Part shown: positions 23,819 through 33,199 of the stretch, in pieces
Layout: each line of letters opens with the position of its first letter
Numbering within the stretch: the stretch's first letter is position 1
From: Bradyrhizobium sp. S69
Lineage (GTDB): Bacteria; Pseudomonadota; Alphaproteobacteria; Rhizobiales; Xanthobacteraceae
NCBI RefSeq assembly: GCF_009766005.1
Contig: NZ_LMUK01000051.1
Coordinates: 62,001 to 126,000, forward strand
Reading direction: 5' to 3'
Length of the DNA: 64,000 nucleotides
Notes under the pieces: generated by a model
The model's database searches: none
The model's input: only the letters and a program-made list of their open reading frames with translations
What the model was told of the DNA's origin: nothing
Translations under genes and position numbers: made by a program

Positions 23819-26800
23819 GTTTCCAGCCTGCTGTCGGGGCTGCTCTCAGCGGCCACGGCGCCTTCACTGTCATGCACGACTGCCCCGTCCCTCGAGAGAA
23901 ATATCTTGCGCAGCGCCGGCGCCACCACCAGCAGCAGCAACGGTCCGATAAACATGCCGCCCACCACGACGGTTGCCAGCGGCCGCTGCACCTGACTTCC
24001 GATGCCATGCGAAATCGCGGCCGGAAACAATCCCACCCCCGCGGAGAGCGCGGTCATCAGCATGGGTCGCATCCGCTGTTCGGCGCCGTGGAACACGGCT
24101 TCGGCGATGTCCATCCCCTGGGCCCTGAGCTCGCGAAAATACGTAATGTTGAGAATTCCGTCCATCACGGCGACGCCGAACAGCGAGATGAAACCGATCG
24201 CCGCCGACACACTGAAATCGAGCCCCGCGAGATAAAGCGCGATCAAGCCACCGCCGATCGCGAACGGAATCCCGGCCACCGCCAACAGACTGTCGCGCAA
24301 CGAATTGAACAGGCCATACAACAAGACCAGGATCAACAGCAGGGTGATCGGCACCACGATCATGAGCCGCTGCTTGGCATTCTGAAGATCTTCGAACTCA
24401 CCGGCCCAGATGATCTGATAGCCATTCGGAAGCTTGATGGCGTCCGTGACCCTGCGCTGCGCTTCCTCGACCGTGCTGCCGAGATCGCGGCCGCGAACGC
24501 TGAACTTGATCGGGATGAAGCGCTGGCTGCGCTCGCGATAGATGAACGACGCGCCGGTATCGAGCGAGATATCGGCAAGCTCGCTGAGCGGAACATAGCC
24601 GCTGTTGCCGGTCGGCGTTTGATAGGAAACCTTGACGTCACGGATGGCGTCGATGCTGTTGCGATATTTGGGATCGAGCCTGACCGCCAAATTGAACTGC
24701 CTGTCGCCCTCCAGAACCGTCGTCGCGTTGGTCCCACCAAGGGCTGCCTGCACCACGGTGTTGACGTCGCCGGTGTTAAGACCGTAGCGCGCGGCCTTTT
24801 CACGATTGACCTTGATGTTAAGGTTGGGTTGTCCCAGCAGATGAAAAATGCCGAGATCGGCGACGCCCTGGACCTTCGTCATCTCGGCCATCACCTGGGT
24901 CGCGAGCGATTCCAGCGTCTCGAGGTTCGGCCCGACGATCTTGACCGAATTGGCGCCCTTCACGCCGGACAGCGCTTCCTCGACATTGTCCTGGATATAT
25001 TGCGAGAAGTTGAAGCCTATTCCGGGCATCTCCTCGCTGAATTCCTTTTGCAATTCGTCGGTCAGTTTTTCCTTGGTGAGGTCGGCGGGCCACTCGTCGA
25101 ACGGTTTGAGCGGCGCGAACAGCTCGACGTTGGAGAACGGCGAGGCGTCGCTGCCATTGTCCGGGCGCCCGTGCTGCGACACCACCGTGATGACTTCCGG
25201 ATGCTTCAGCAGGATCTCGCGCATCTTGCGGGTCGCGGCGGTTCCGGCTTCCAGCGACATCGTCGACGGCATCGCCGCCCTGATCCAGAAGTTGCCCTCC
25301 TCCAGGGCCGGCAGGAATTCACTGCCGAGCCGGGATGCCGCCGCCACGCTCAAGGCGAGGAAGACGCAGCCGACCAGAACCGCGACCTTGAGGTTTCCAA
25401 GCGCCCAGCGCAGCACCGGCGTATAGCTCTTGCGCAGCGCCCGCACGATGATGGTTTCGGTTTCCTCGATGTGCCTGGGCAGCAGCAACGACGCCAGCAC
25501 CGGCGTCACCGTGAAAGTAGCGAGCAAGGCGCCGGCGAGCGCATAACCGTAGGTTCGCGCCATCGGTCCGAAGATCTGACCTTCGACCCCCTGCATCGTG
25601 AACAGCGGCACGAACGCCGTGACCGTGATCGCCGCGGTAAAGAACACCGCTTTGTCGACCTGCAACGCGCTGACGAAGATGACGCGCAGTCGCTCCGTCC
25701 AGCGCTGGGCCGCGGTGGTCGGGCCGTGCGCCGACGTCGGATCCGGCCCCCAATAGCCCTCGCCCAGATGCTGAAGCAGGGTTTGGCGGTGTTCGGTGTT
25801 GGACTGGAAGTTGCGATAGATGTTTTCCATCATGATCACGGCGGAATCGACGATGATGCCAAAATCGACCGCGCCGAGCGACAGCAGGTTTGCGTCTTCT
25901 CCCTGCAATACGAGAATGATGATGGCGAAGAACAAGGCGAAAGGAATATTCGCGCTGACGATAATGGCGCTCCTGAGATCGCCCAGGAAGATCCATTGAA
26001 TGAAGAACACCAATAGACAGCCGAAAATCAGATTGTGCAGAACAGTGTGCGTGGTCACCCCGACCAGCGAGCTGCGATCGTAATAGGACACGATCTTGAC
26101 CCCGGCCGGCAGACTTCCGTCGTGGTTGAGGCGTTCGACCTCGGCCTGAACCCGCGGAATGATGTCGTTGGTATGCTGCGTTCGCCCCATCACCACGATC
26201 GCGGCGGCAACGTCATCTTGGTGATCGCGGCCCGCGATGCCAAGGCGCGGCACATACCCCACCGAGACGGTCGCGACGTTCTTGACCTGGATTGGAAGAC
26301 CATTGGACTGGGTCAGGACGATATTCTCGATGTCCTGGACCTTGTAGCCCTTGGTGACGTCATCGGCGCCGCCGCTGTCGATCAACCCGATGCCGCGGAT
26401 GTTGACCGACTGCTGTCCGATACTGATCTCGCGGCCGCCGACATTGATATTGGCGTTGCCGAGCGCCGTGATCAATTGTGGAATCGTGACGTTGTAGGCC
26501 TCGAGCTTTCCGAGGTCCGCGTCGACGTTGAACTGCTTGGTGGTGCCGCCCCAACTGTTGATCTGCACCACGCCTGGAATGGTGAGCAGGCGCCGAGTGA
26601 CGACATAATCCTGTAAGGTCCGCAGATTGGTCAGCCCGAAATGCGGCGGACCGACGATCTGGTAGCGGTAGATTTCTCCGACCAGGCTGGATTGCTGGAT
26701 TTGGGCAACCTGATTGCCGGGCAGATTGACGTTCTGCTGCAGGCTGGTCGCGGCCTGCGTCAGGGCGAAATAATAATCGGTCCCGTATTTGAAGGTGACG

Positions 26801-27087
26801 CGGACAAACGACAGCCCGTAGAACGAGGTCGAGCGAATACTGACGACGCCCGGGGTCGGATACAGCCCGACCTCCATCGGTATCGTATAATATTTCTCCA
26901 TCTCTTCGGCGGACAGACCGGCCGCCTGCGCGGTGATCTCCAGAATGACCGGCGCCGGATTGGGATAGGCTTCGATGTTCAGCCGCGAAAAGGCGACGAG
27001 TCCGGCGGCGCAAAACACCACCAAGCCCAGCACGATGATGGCGCTGCGCGTCAACCCGAACACAAGAATGGACTTGATCACGAACAC
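23815..27087 (-). CDS. HME/CzcA-type RND efflux pump, set 1
   Basis: 1090 residues from a GTG at 27087. It has the RND architecture: helix 1 then a large periplasmic loop (about 35-345), helices 2-6, a second loop, and helices 8-12. The helix-4 motif GAVDFGIIVDSAVIMMENIYRN carries the proton-relay aspartates of the heavy-metal / CzcA class rather than the AcrB class. It exports substrate from periplasm to outside with the flanking adaptor and channel. Metal versus organic substrate cannot be told from sequence; an obvious metal-binding His-rich segment is absent. A closely similar set lies directly upstream. Confidence 0.93.
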   Translation of the reverse strand: MFVIKSILVFGLTRSAIIVLGLVVFCAAGLVAFSRLNIEAYPNPAPVILEITAQAAGLSAEEMEKYYTIPMEVGLYPTPGVVSIRSTSFYGLSFVRVTFKYGTDYYFALTQAATSLQQNVNLPGNQVAQIQQSSLVGEIYRYQIVGPPHFGLTNLRTLQDYVVTRRLLTIPGVVQINSWGGTTKQFNVDADLGKLEAYNVTIPQLITALGNANINVGGREISIGQQSVNIRGIGLIDSGGADDVTKGYKVQDIENIVLTQSNGLPIQVKNVATVSVGYVPRLGIAGRDHQDDVAAAIVVMGRTQHTNDIIPRVQAEVERLNHDGSLPAGVKIVSYYDRSSLVGVTTHTVLHNLIFGCLLVFFIQWIFLGDLRSAIIVSANIPFALFFAIIILVLQGEDANLLSLGAVDFGIIVDSAVIMMENIYRNFQSNTEHRQTLLQHLGEGYWGPDPTSAHGPTTAAQRWTERLRVIFVSALQVDKAVFFTAAITVTAFVPLFTMQGVEGQIFGPMARTYGYALAGALLATFTVTPVLASLLLPRHIEETETIIVRALRKSYTPVLRWALGNLKVAVLVGCVFLALSVAAASRLGSEFLPALEEGNFWIRAAMPSTMSLEAGTAATRKMREILLKHPEVITVVSQHGRPDNGSDASPFSNVELFAPLKPFDEWPADLTKEKLTDELQKEFSEEMPGIGFNFSQYIQDNVEEALSGVKGANSVKIVGPNLETLESLATQVMAEMTKVQGVADLGIFHLLGQPNLNIKVNREKAARYGLNTGDVNTVVQAALGGTNATTVLEGDRQFNLAVRLDPKYRNSIDAIRDVKVSYQTPTGNSGYVPLSELADISLDTGASFIYRERSQRFIPIKFSVRGRDLGSTVEEAQRRVTDAIKLPNGYQIIWAGEFEDLQNAKQRLMIVVPITLLLILVLLYGLFNSLRDSLLAVAGIPFAIGGGLIALYLAGLDFSVSAAIGFISLFGVAVMDGILNITYFRELRAQGMDIAEAVFHGAEQRMRPMLMTALSAGVGLFPAAISHGIGSQVQRPLATVVVGGMFIGPLLLLVVAPALRKIFLSRDGAVVHDSEGAVAAESSPDSRLET

Positions 27088-27126
27088 CCCACAGAACGCA
27101 TTTGGACGACCGGTCGCAGCGTTGGT

Positions 27127-28356
27127 TCAGCCGGCGGCGCCCAGAAGCAGAACGTTGCTGACGAAAACGGCGCCGTCGGTGACGACCGTCTCGCCGGGCT
27201 GCAAGCCCTCCAGCACCTGGTCCCAGCCGTCCTGCTGCAGGCCGAGCTTGACCGTCCGCTTGGCAAAATGGCGGCGATCGCTGGTGACCCAGACGGTCAT
27301 GGTGCCGTCGCCTTCCCGGGTAACGCCATTGACCGGCACGGCAACCGAGCGCACGGGATCTCCGACACGAATCACGAAACTCGCAAACATCCCCGACCGC
27401 AACAGATGCTCGGGATCGTCGATCTGCGAGCGCACCAATTGCCGATGGCTGTTGGGGTCGATGATCGACCCCAGCGTCGTAATGCGGCCCTTGAATATCT
27501 TGTCGGGATAGGCCGGCACCGTTACCGCGACTTCCTGTCCAAGCTTGTAGGCGGGTGCGTCGGTCTCGATGACATTGGCGATCATCCACATTGTCGACAG
27601 ATCGGCCACCGAATAGGGCGCCGGCGCATTGCCGGGCTGGGTCAGGAAACCGGGCGCGGCGCTGCGGGCCACGATCCGCCCCGAGATCGGGCTCGGAACC
27701 AGCAGCGTGGAATCGACCTTGCGCATATTGACGACCTGGTCGATTTCATCATCGGTCTTGCCGAAGATCCGAACCGCATCCCGCGCCGCCTTGTAATTGC
27801 CTTCCGCGGTCTGCTGATCCGATGTCGACTGATCGACGTCTTTCTGCGCGCTGCCGCCGGCCTTCAAAAGCATGGTCAGGCGCGCCAGCGTCCGCTTTTG
27901 CAATTCGAGGACGCCGGCTGCCGCGAGCAGCGTCGATTCGGCCTGCAGAAGATCCGTGCTATCGATCGTGAAAAGGGTGTCGCCGGCCTTGACGTCGTCC
28001 CCGATGTTGAAACCCGCCTTCAATATCTTGCCCGGATATTGCGAAAATACCTGGACCAGCAAATCCTCGTTGAAGTCGATGGTGCCGACCGCGGTCTTGA
28101 ACAACGTGAAATCGCGCGCTCCGGCGGCGCCGATCTTGAGGGCATTGGCCTGCCTTTCCGATAGCTCGACCGAATCGTCCGACATCTTGCTATCGCCGGG
28201 TTTGTCGGCGGCGGTCGCGTGCGCCTCGCTTCGTCCGGCAACGCGATCGGTGAAGCCGAACAAACCCATGCTCCAGACCAGCGCGGCTCCGCCGACCACG
28301 ACAAGGGCGTAAACCGCGGCGCGAGAGCGTTTCGAAAGATTTCCGAAAATATTCAC
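27127..28356 (-). CDS. RND periplasmic adaptor, set 1
   Basis: 409 residues from a GTG at 28356, chosen for GGGAG seven bases upstream and because VNIFGNLSKRSRAAVYALVVVGG gives a clean N-terminal anchor; an earlier ATG at 28401 adds 15 residues. It has the CusB/CzcB-like order: anchor, barrel start, lipoyl halves around a helical hairpin (about 125-195), then IDPNSHRQLVRSQIDDPEHLLRSGMFASFVI and a membrane-proximal domain (VAVPVNGVTREGDGTMTVWV). It lies 39 bp upstream of its pump gene. Confidence 0.9.
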   Translation of the reverse strand: MNIFGNLSKRSRAAVYALVVVGGAALVWSMGLFGFTDRVAGRSEAHATAADKPGDSKMSDDSVELSERQANALKIGAAGARDFTLFKTAVGTIDFNEDLLVQVFSQYPGKILKAGFNIGDDVKAGDTLFTIDSTDLLQAESTLLAAAGVLELQKRTLARLTMLLKAGGSAQKDVDQSTSDQQTAEGNYKAARDAVRIFGKTDDEIDQVVNMRKVDSTLLVPSPISGRIVARSAAPGFLTQPGNAPAPYSVADLSTMWMIANVIETDAPAYKLGQEVAVTVPAYPDKIFKGRITTLGSIIDPNSHRQLVRSQIDDPEHLLRSGMFASFVIRVGDPVRSVAVPVNGVTREGDGTMTVWVTSDRRHFAKRTVKLGLQQDGWDQVLEGLQPGETVVTDGAVFVSNVLLLGAAG

Positions 28357-28557
28357 TTGACCACTCCCGAACGATCGACAGTTGATCGACCGATCATTCA
28401 ACAGACCTTTAGGCCACCAAGCTTACGCTCGCCTTACAGGCGGTTCCTCCAATTCAGCCATGCTTGCCATTCGCGGCGTTAGCCCTCGTCGCGGGATTTT
28501 TCTCTTCTCGACTTCCGGCACGCATCCGACATCGCCGGCCGCGGCCAGTTCGATGTT

Positions 28558-29979
28558 TTATTGCCCCGAGGGCGTTCGAACGCCGTGCCAGGCGTCCCGG
28601 ACCTGATGATAGTGCAGCTCGGAAACATAGTCCGGCGTATTGAGATTCAGCGTATGCACGTCGAGCCTGCCGACGGAGCTGAGCAACGTGTAGGAGGCGA
28701 TCACCCGATCGTGCTGCGCCTGAATCTGTCGCGACCGTGCATTGGTGAGATCCTGCTGCGCATTGAGAACATCGATCGTGGTGCGCTGGCCTCCTTGCGC
28801 CTCGCGGCGCACGCCCTGCAGCGCGACGTCGGCGGCGCGCACTTCGGATTCCGCGGCGGTGAGCGCAACCTTGGTTCCCTCATTGGTCACCCAAGCACTG
28901 GCGACCGCCGTTCGCGCCTGCTTGCGGACCTGCTCCAGCACCAGGCGGCTTTGCGATGCCAGTTCCTTGGCTTGACGGGTCTGCGAGGCCGCCGTCCCCC
29001 CATCATAGATCGGAACGTTGATCTGCCCGAGGATCGAAGCCTGGTCGGTGCCGAATGTGCTGAGCGACGAGTCCGAATCCTTCGACCGGCTGACATTCGC
29101 CTGCGCGGTAACGGTCGGCAGCAGGCTGCTCTCCGCGACCGAGATGGTGGTTTGGGCGACATCGACATCGAAGCCGGCGGCGACGACGGCCGGGTGCTCC
29201 TTGCTCGCAACCTCGGTGGATTCCGCAAGCCCGTTGGGCGAGAGCCGATCGACCGGCGAGGCCGGCAGCAGATGCGACGGCGCCTCACCGATCACTTGCG
29301 CATAGGTCGCCTTGCTGATGGCCCACGCCACGTCGGCGGCGTTGAGATCGGCGAGGCCCCGGTTCAAACGCGCTTCGGCCTGCGCCAGATCGGTCGGCGT
29401 CACGTCACCGGCGTCGAGACGCTTGCGCGTCGTGCCCAATATTTCGCGCAGCACCGCGACATTGGTTTGCTGCGCCTGCAGCAGTGCCTCATTGGCAATG
29501 ACATTCATGTAGGCGGTCACCGCGTCCAGCAGCACGCCCTGGCCGACGTTGCGGAGCGCCTCGCGGCCGGACCGCACCTGGAATTCCGCGACACGAACGC
29601 TGTTGGCGGTCTTGAAGCCGTTGAACAGGACCTGCGTTACGGTCACGCCAATCGTCCATGGACGCAGCGTGTCGCCCTGGACCGTATTGCCGGGCAACAG
29701 GTCGCGAACCGCCTGTAGGCCGGCGCCAAGGCTCGCGACAACCTGCGGCCGGTAGCCGGCCAGCGCCTGCGGCACGTTCTCGTCGGTCCCGCGCTGACGC
29801 GCGCGTTCGGCATTGAGCTGAGGATTGGATTGATAGGCCTTTACCAGGGCATCCCTGAGGGAATCGGCCGCGGCCGGCCCAGCCAGCATGGCGATCGCGG
29901 CACAGAGCGCCAGCGAGCAGGACGACAACGCTGTCTTGCTGCGCAAAAGCACACGGCGGGTGGACACGACATTACTCAC
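28558..29979 (-). CDS. TolC-family outer-membrane channel, set 2
   Basis: 473 residues from a GTG at 29979, with a signal peptide (LALCAAIAMLAGPAAADS) and TolC features: a first repeat with NPQLNAERARQRGTDENVPQALAGYRP and GVTVTQVLFNGFKT, a second with LGQINVPIYDGGTAASQTRQAKEL, and the end QIQAQHDRVIASYTLLSSVGRL. Unlike the NodT-type channel of set 1 it is not a lipoprotein and is of the type I secretion/TolC kind, so the two sets have different channels. It lies 28 bp after the set-2 pump gene. Confidence 0.92.
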   Translation of the reverse strand: MSNVVSTRRVLLRSKTALSSCSLALCAAIAMLAGPAAADSLRDALVKAYQSNPQLNAERARQRGTDENVPQALAGYRPQVVASLGAGLQAVRDLLPGNTVQGDTLRPWTIGVTVTQVLFNGFKTANSVRVAEFQVRSGREALRNVGQGVLLDAVTAYMNVIANEALLQAQQTNVAVLREILGTTRKRLDAGDVTPTDLAQAEARLNRGLADLNAADVAWAISKATYAQVIGEAPSHLLPASPVDRLSPNGLAESTEVASKEHPAVVAAGFDVDVAQTTISVAESSLLPTVTAQANVSRSKDSDSSLSTFGTDQASILGQINVPIYDGGTAASQTRQAKELASQSRLVLEQVRKQARTAVASAWVTNEGTKVALTAAESEVRAADVALQGVRREAQGGQRTTIDVLNAQQDLTNARSRQIQAQHDRVIASYTLLSSVGRLDVHTLNLNTPDYVSELHYHQVRDAWHGVRTPSGQ

Positions 29980-30007
29980 GCTCGACCTCGATCAACACAA
30001 TCGTTCT

Positions 30008-33000
30008 TCATTCCGCAGGCGCCAGGGCACCTTCCGCGACCGGCCCGGGTTGACGCCTGCGCGAGAACATCGAAATCAGCGCCGGCAGCGTCACCAGAAT
30101 GACAATGGGCGCGAGCATCATGCCGGCCACGACCACGACGGCGAGCGGCTTTTGCACCTGCGAGCCGATGCCGGACGAGAGCGCCGCGGGCAACAATCCG
30201 ATGCCGGCGACCACGCACGTCATCAGCACCGGGCGAAGCTGAAGCTCTCCCGTGCGCAGGATCGCAGCGCCGCGCTCGACACCGAGGTCGATCAGTTGAT
30301 TGTACTGCGACAGGATGATGATCCCGTCCATGACCGAGATACCGAACAGCGCGATGAACCCGATCGCGGCGGAGACGCTGAACGGGATGCCGGTCAGCAA
30401 CAGCCCGAGAATGCCGCCGAACACCGCCATCGGGATCACGCTCATGGTGAGCGCGGTATCCACCACGGATCCGAAGTTGAACCAGATCAGCATGGCGATC
30501 AGCGCCAGGCTGATCGGCACCACGATCGAGAGCCTGCGAATCGCATCCTGAAGATTGCCGAATTCGCCGACCCATTCGACCCGCGAGCCCGCCGGCAGTT
30601 GAACCTGCGCGGCGACCTTTTCCTGCGCTTCCTTGATGGCGCCCCCGAGGTCGCGTTCACGAACCGAGAACTTGATCGGCAGATATCGCTCCTGCTGCTC
30701 GCGGTAGATATAGGCCGCGCCCGACACCAGCTTGATCGACGCCACCTCGCTCAGCGGCACTTGCGTGATACCGTTCGGGCCCGTCGCGCCCACGCGCAAA
30801 TTCTGGATTGCTTCCGCGCTTCGGCGGTACTCCGGCGCCAGGCGAACGATAATCGGAAAGTGACGGTCGCTGCCCGGCTCATAGAGATCGCCCGCGCTGT
30901 CGCCCCCGATCGCGGTCCGGATCGTGGTGTTGATATCGCCGGGCGACAGCCCGTAACGGGCGGCGCGCGCACGATCGACATCGATCTGGATCGTCGGCTG
31001 GCCAAGCGAGGTGAACACCGCCAGGTCGGTAATCCCCTGCACCGTCGCCAGAACGCCCTTGATCTTGTTGGCGGTGTCGGTCAGCGCCTGCAGATCGTTA
31101 CCGTAAAGCTTGATCGAATTCTCGCCCTTCACGCCCGACACGGCCTCGGAGACGTTGTCCTGAAGGTACTGCGAGAAGTTGAACTCGACGCCGGGAAACT
31201 TGTCCTGCAATTGCGCGAGCAGCTTCGCGGTCAGTTCGTCCTTGTCTTCGCGGTCCGGCCACTCCTTGGCCGGCTTGAGCGGAGCAAAGAATTCAGCATT
31301 GAAAAAGCCCGCGGCGTCGGTGCCGTCATCCGGCCGGCCATGCTGCGACACCACCGACTCCACTTCGGGCCGCGCCGCGATCACCTTGCGCATTTCGTTG
31401 ACATAGGCGTTGCCGGCCTGAAGCGAGATCGTCGGCGGCAGGGTTGCCCGGATCCAGAGATTGCCCTCCTCCAGCTTCGGCAGAAACTCCAGGCCCAGAA
31501 AGCGGACGGCGATGACCGTCATCAGGATCAGTCCCGCCGCGCCGGCCAGCACTAATCTCCGGCTGGCCAGCGAACGCGCCAGTACCGGCATGTAGATGCG
31601 GTGCAAGAGCCGCATGATGAAGGTCTCGGTTTCCTTGACATGCGCCGGCAGAATGATCGCGCTAAGCGCCGGCGTGATGGTGAATGTCGCCAGCAGGCCA
31701 CCCGCCAGCGCATAGGCATAGGTCCGGGCCATCGGGCTGAAAATGTTGCCCTCGACGCCGCTCAGCGTGAAAAGCGGAAGGAACGCCGCGATGATGATGG
31801 CGGCGGCAAAGAAGATCGAACGCGAGACGTCAGCCGCCGATGCAAGAATGGCATTGTGCTTGATAACGACCGTGGTCCTGGGGGAGATCGTCGCGTGCTC
31901 TTCGTCCGAAAGCCCGCTGCCGTGCGCCAGGCGCCGGAAAATCGCCTCGACCATGATGACGGTGGCATCGACGATCAGACCGAAATCGATCGCGCCGACC
32001 GACAGCAGGTTAGCCGACTCGCCGCGCAGCACCAGGATGCTGACCGCAAAGAACAGCGCGAATGGAATGGTCGCACCGACGATCAATGCGCTGCGCAGGT
32101 CGCCGAGAAACAGCCACTGCAGGAACACGATCAGTCCGATGCCGACGACCATGTTCTCGAGCACCGTCCTGGTCGTGGTCTCGATCAGGTCCTTTCGGTC
32201 GTAAATGCGCTCGATCCGGACGCCGGGCGGAAGAATGGTCGAGTTGTTGATGCTTGCGACAAGCTGCTCGACCCGGGCGATCGTCGGCGAACTTTGCTCG
32301 CCGCGCCGCATCAGCACGATGCCCTGGACGATATCGTCATCCTGGTTTTCGCCGGCGATGCCGAGCCGCGGCTGTTCGCCGACCGTCACCGTCGCAACGT
32401 CTCCTACCAGGACCGGCGTTCCGCCGTTGGAGGCGATCATGGTGCTGGCGAGCGCGTCAATGGAACGGATCAGGCCGACGCCACGCACGACCGCGGATTG
32501 CGACCCGATATTGACGGTGTTGCCGCCGACATTGACATTGGCATTGCTCACCGCCTGCAGCAGCAAAGGCAGCGTCAGGCCGTTCGCCACCAGCTTGTTG
32601 AAATCGACCTGGAGCTCGTAGGTCTTGGTCTTGCCGCCCCAGCCGGTGACGTCGATAACCCCCGGCACGACGCGAAAGCGGCGCTGCAGGATCCAGTCCT
32701 GAATCGTCTTGAGATCGAGCACGGAATAATTGGGCGGTCCCACCAGCCGGTATCGGTAGATCTCGCCGATCGGACTGAGCGGCGAAATCTGGGGCTGAGC
32801 GTTGTTCAGCAAGGGCGCGAGTTGCGACAGGCGATTCAAGACCTGCTGCAATGCCTGATCGTAGGTGAAGTCGAAGGAAAACTGCAGTTTGACGTCGGAC
32901 AGGCCATAGAGCGAAATCGTTCTGATGACGTTCAGGTTCTTGATTCCGGCAACCTGCGTCTCCAGCGGAATGGTGATGTAACGCTCGATTTCCTCGGCCG

Positions 33001-33166
33001 AGAGCCCAGCACTTTGGGTGACGATATCGACCATCGGAGGCGTCGGGTCGGGATATGCCTCGATATTCAACTGCTGAAACGCCACCAGGCCGCCGATAAT
33101 GACGGCTGCGAACAGCCCCACCATCAGAAACCTGCGATTGACAGCAACGGCGACCAGACGATCCAT
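30008..33166 (-). CDS. HME/CzcA-type RND efflux pump, set 2
   Basis: 1052 residues (MDRLVAVAVNRRFLMVG...), a paralogue of the pump at 23815-27087. It keeps the same blocks: AFQQLNIEAYPDPTPPMVDIVTQSAGLSAEEIERYITIPLE, GEIYRYRLVGPPNYSVLDLKTIQDW, VTGWGGKTKTYEL, and the helix-4 motif GAIDFGLIVDATVIMVEAIFRR. The end is slightly shorter. Two such pumps in tandem point to duplication followed by divergence in substrate or regulation. The adaptor gene lies 33 bp upstream. Confidence 0.93.
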   Translation of the reverse strand: MDRLVAVAVNRRFLMVGLFAAVIIGGLVAFQQLNIEAYPDPTPPMVDIVTQSAGLSAEEIERYITIPLETQVAGIKNLNVIRTISLYGLSDVKLQFSFDFTYDQALQQVLNRLSQLAPLLNNAQPQISPLSPIGEIYRYRLVGPPNYSVLDLKTIQDWILQRRFRVVPGVIDVTGWGGKTKTYELQVDFNKLVANGLTLPLLLQAVSNANVNVGGNTVNIGSQSAVVRGVGLIRSIDALASTMIASNGGTPVLVGDVATVTVGEQPRLGIAGENQDDDIVQGIVLMRRGEQSSPTIARVEQLVASINNSTILPPGVRIERIYDRKDLIETTTRTVLENMVVGIGLIVFLQWLFLGDLRSALIVGATIPFALFFAVSILVLRGESANLLSVGAIDFGLIVDATVIMVEAIFRRLAHGSGLSDEEHATISPRTTVVIKHNAILASAADVSRSIFFAAAIIIAAFLPLFTLSGVEGNIFSPMARTYAYALAGGLLATFTITPALSAIILPAHVKETETFIMRLLHRIYMPVLARSLASRRLVLAGAAGLILMTVIAVRFLGLEFLPKLEEGNLWIRATLPPTISLQAGNAYVNEMRKVIAARPEVESVVSQHGRPDDGTDAAGFFNAEFFAPLKPAKEWPDREDKDELTAKLLAQLQDKFPGVEFNFSQYLQDNVSEAVSGVKGENSIKLYGNDLQALTDTANKIKGVLATVQGITDLAVFTSLGQPTIQIDVDRARAARYGLSPGDINTTIRTAIGGDSAGDLYEPGSDRHFPIIVRLAPEYRRSAEAIQNLRVGATGPNGITQVPLSEVASIKLVSGAAYIYREQQERYLPIKFSVRERDLGGAIKEAQEKVAAQVQLPAGSRVEWVGEFGNLQDAIRRLSIVVPISLALIAMLIWFNFGSVVDTALTMSVIPMAVFGGILGLLLTGIPFSVSAAIGFIALFGISVMDGIIILSQYNQLIDLGVERGAAILRTGELQLRPVLMTCVVAGIGLLPAALSSGIGSQVQKPLAVVVVAGMMLAPIVILVTLPALISMFSRRRQPGPVAEGALAPAE

Positions 33167-33199
33167 TTGACCAAACTGCGAGAGAAGCTTTGAAGCGGG

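Noticed and set aside
23656..26016. Plus-strand open frame of 786 residues opposite the RND pump
   Set aside because: Antisense shadow of the pump gene, with composition typical of such shadows (Arg, Gln, His, Asp).
29888..33193. Long plus-strand open frames opposite RND set 2
   Set aside because: Mirror frames of the TolC and RND genes; no start signals and no recognisable product.
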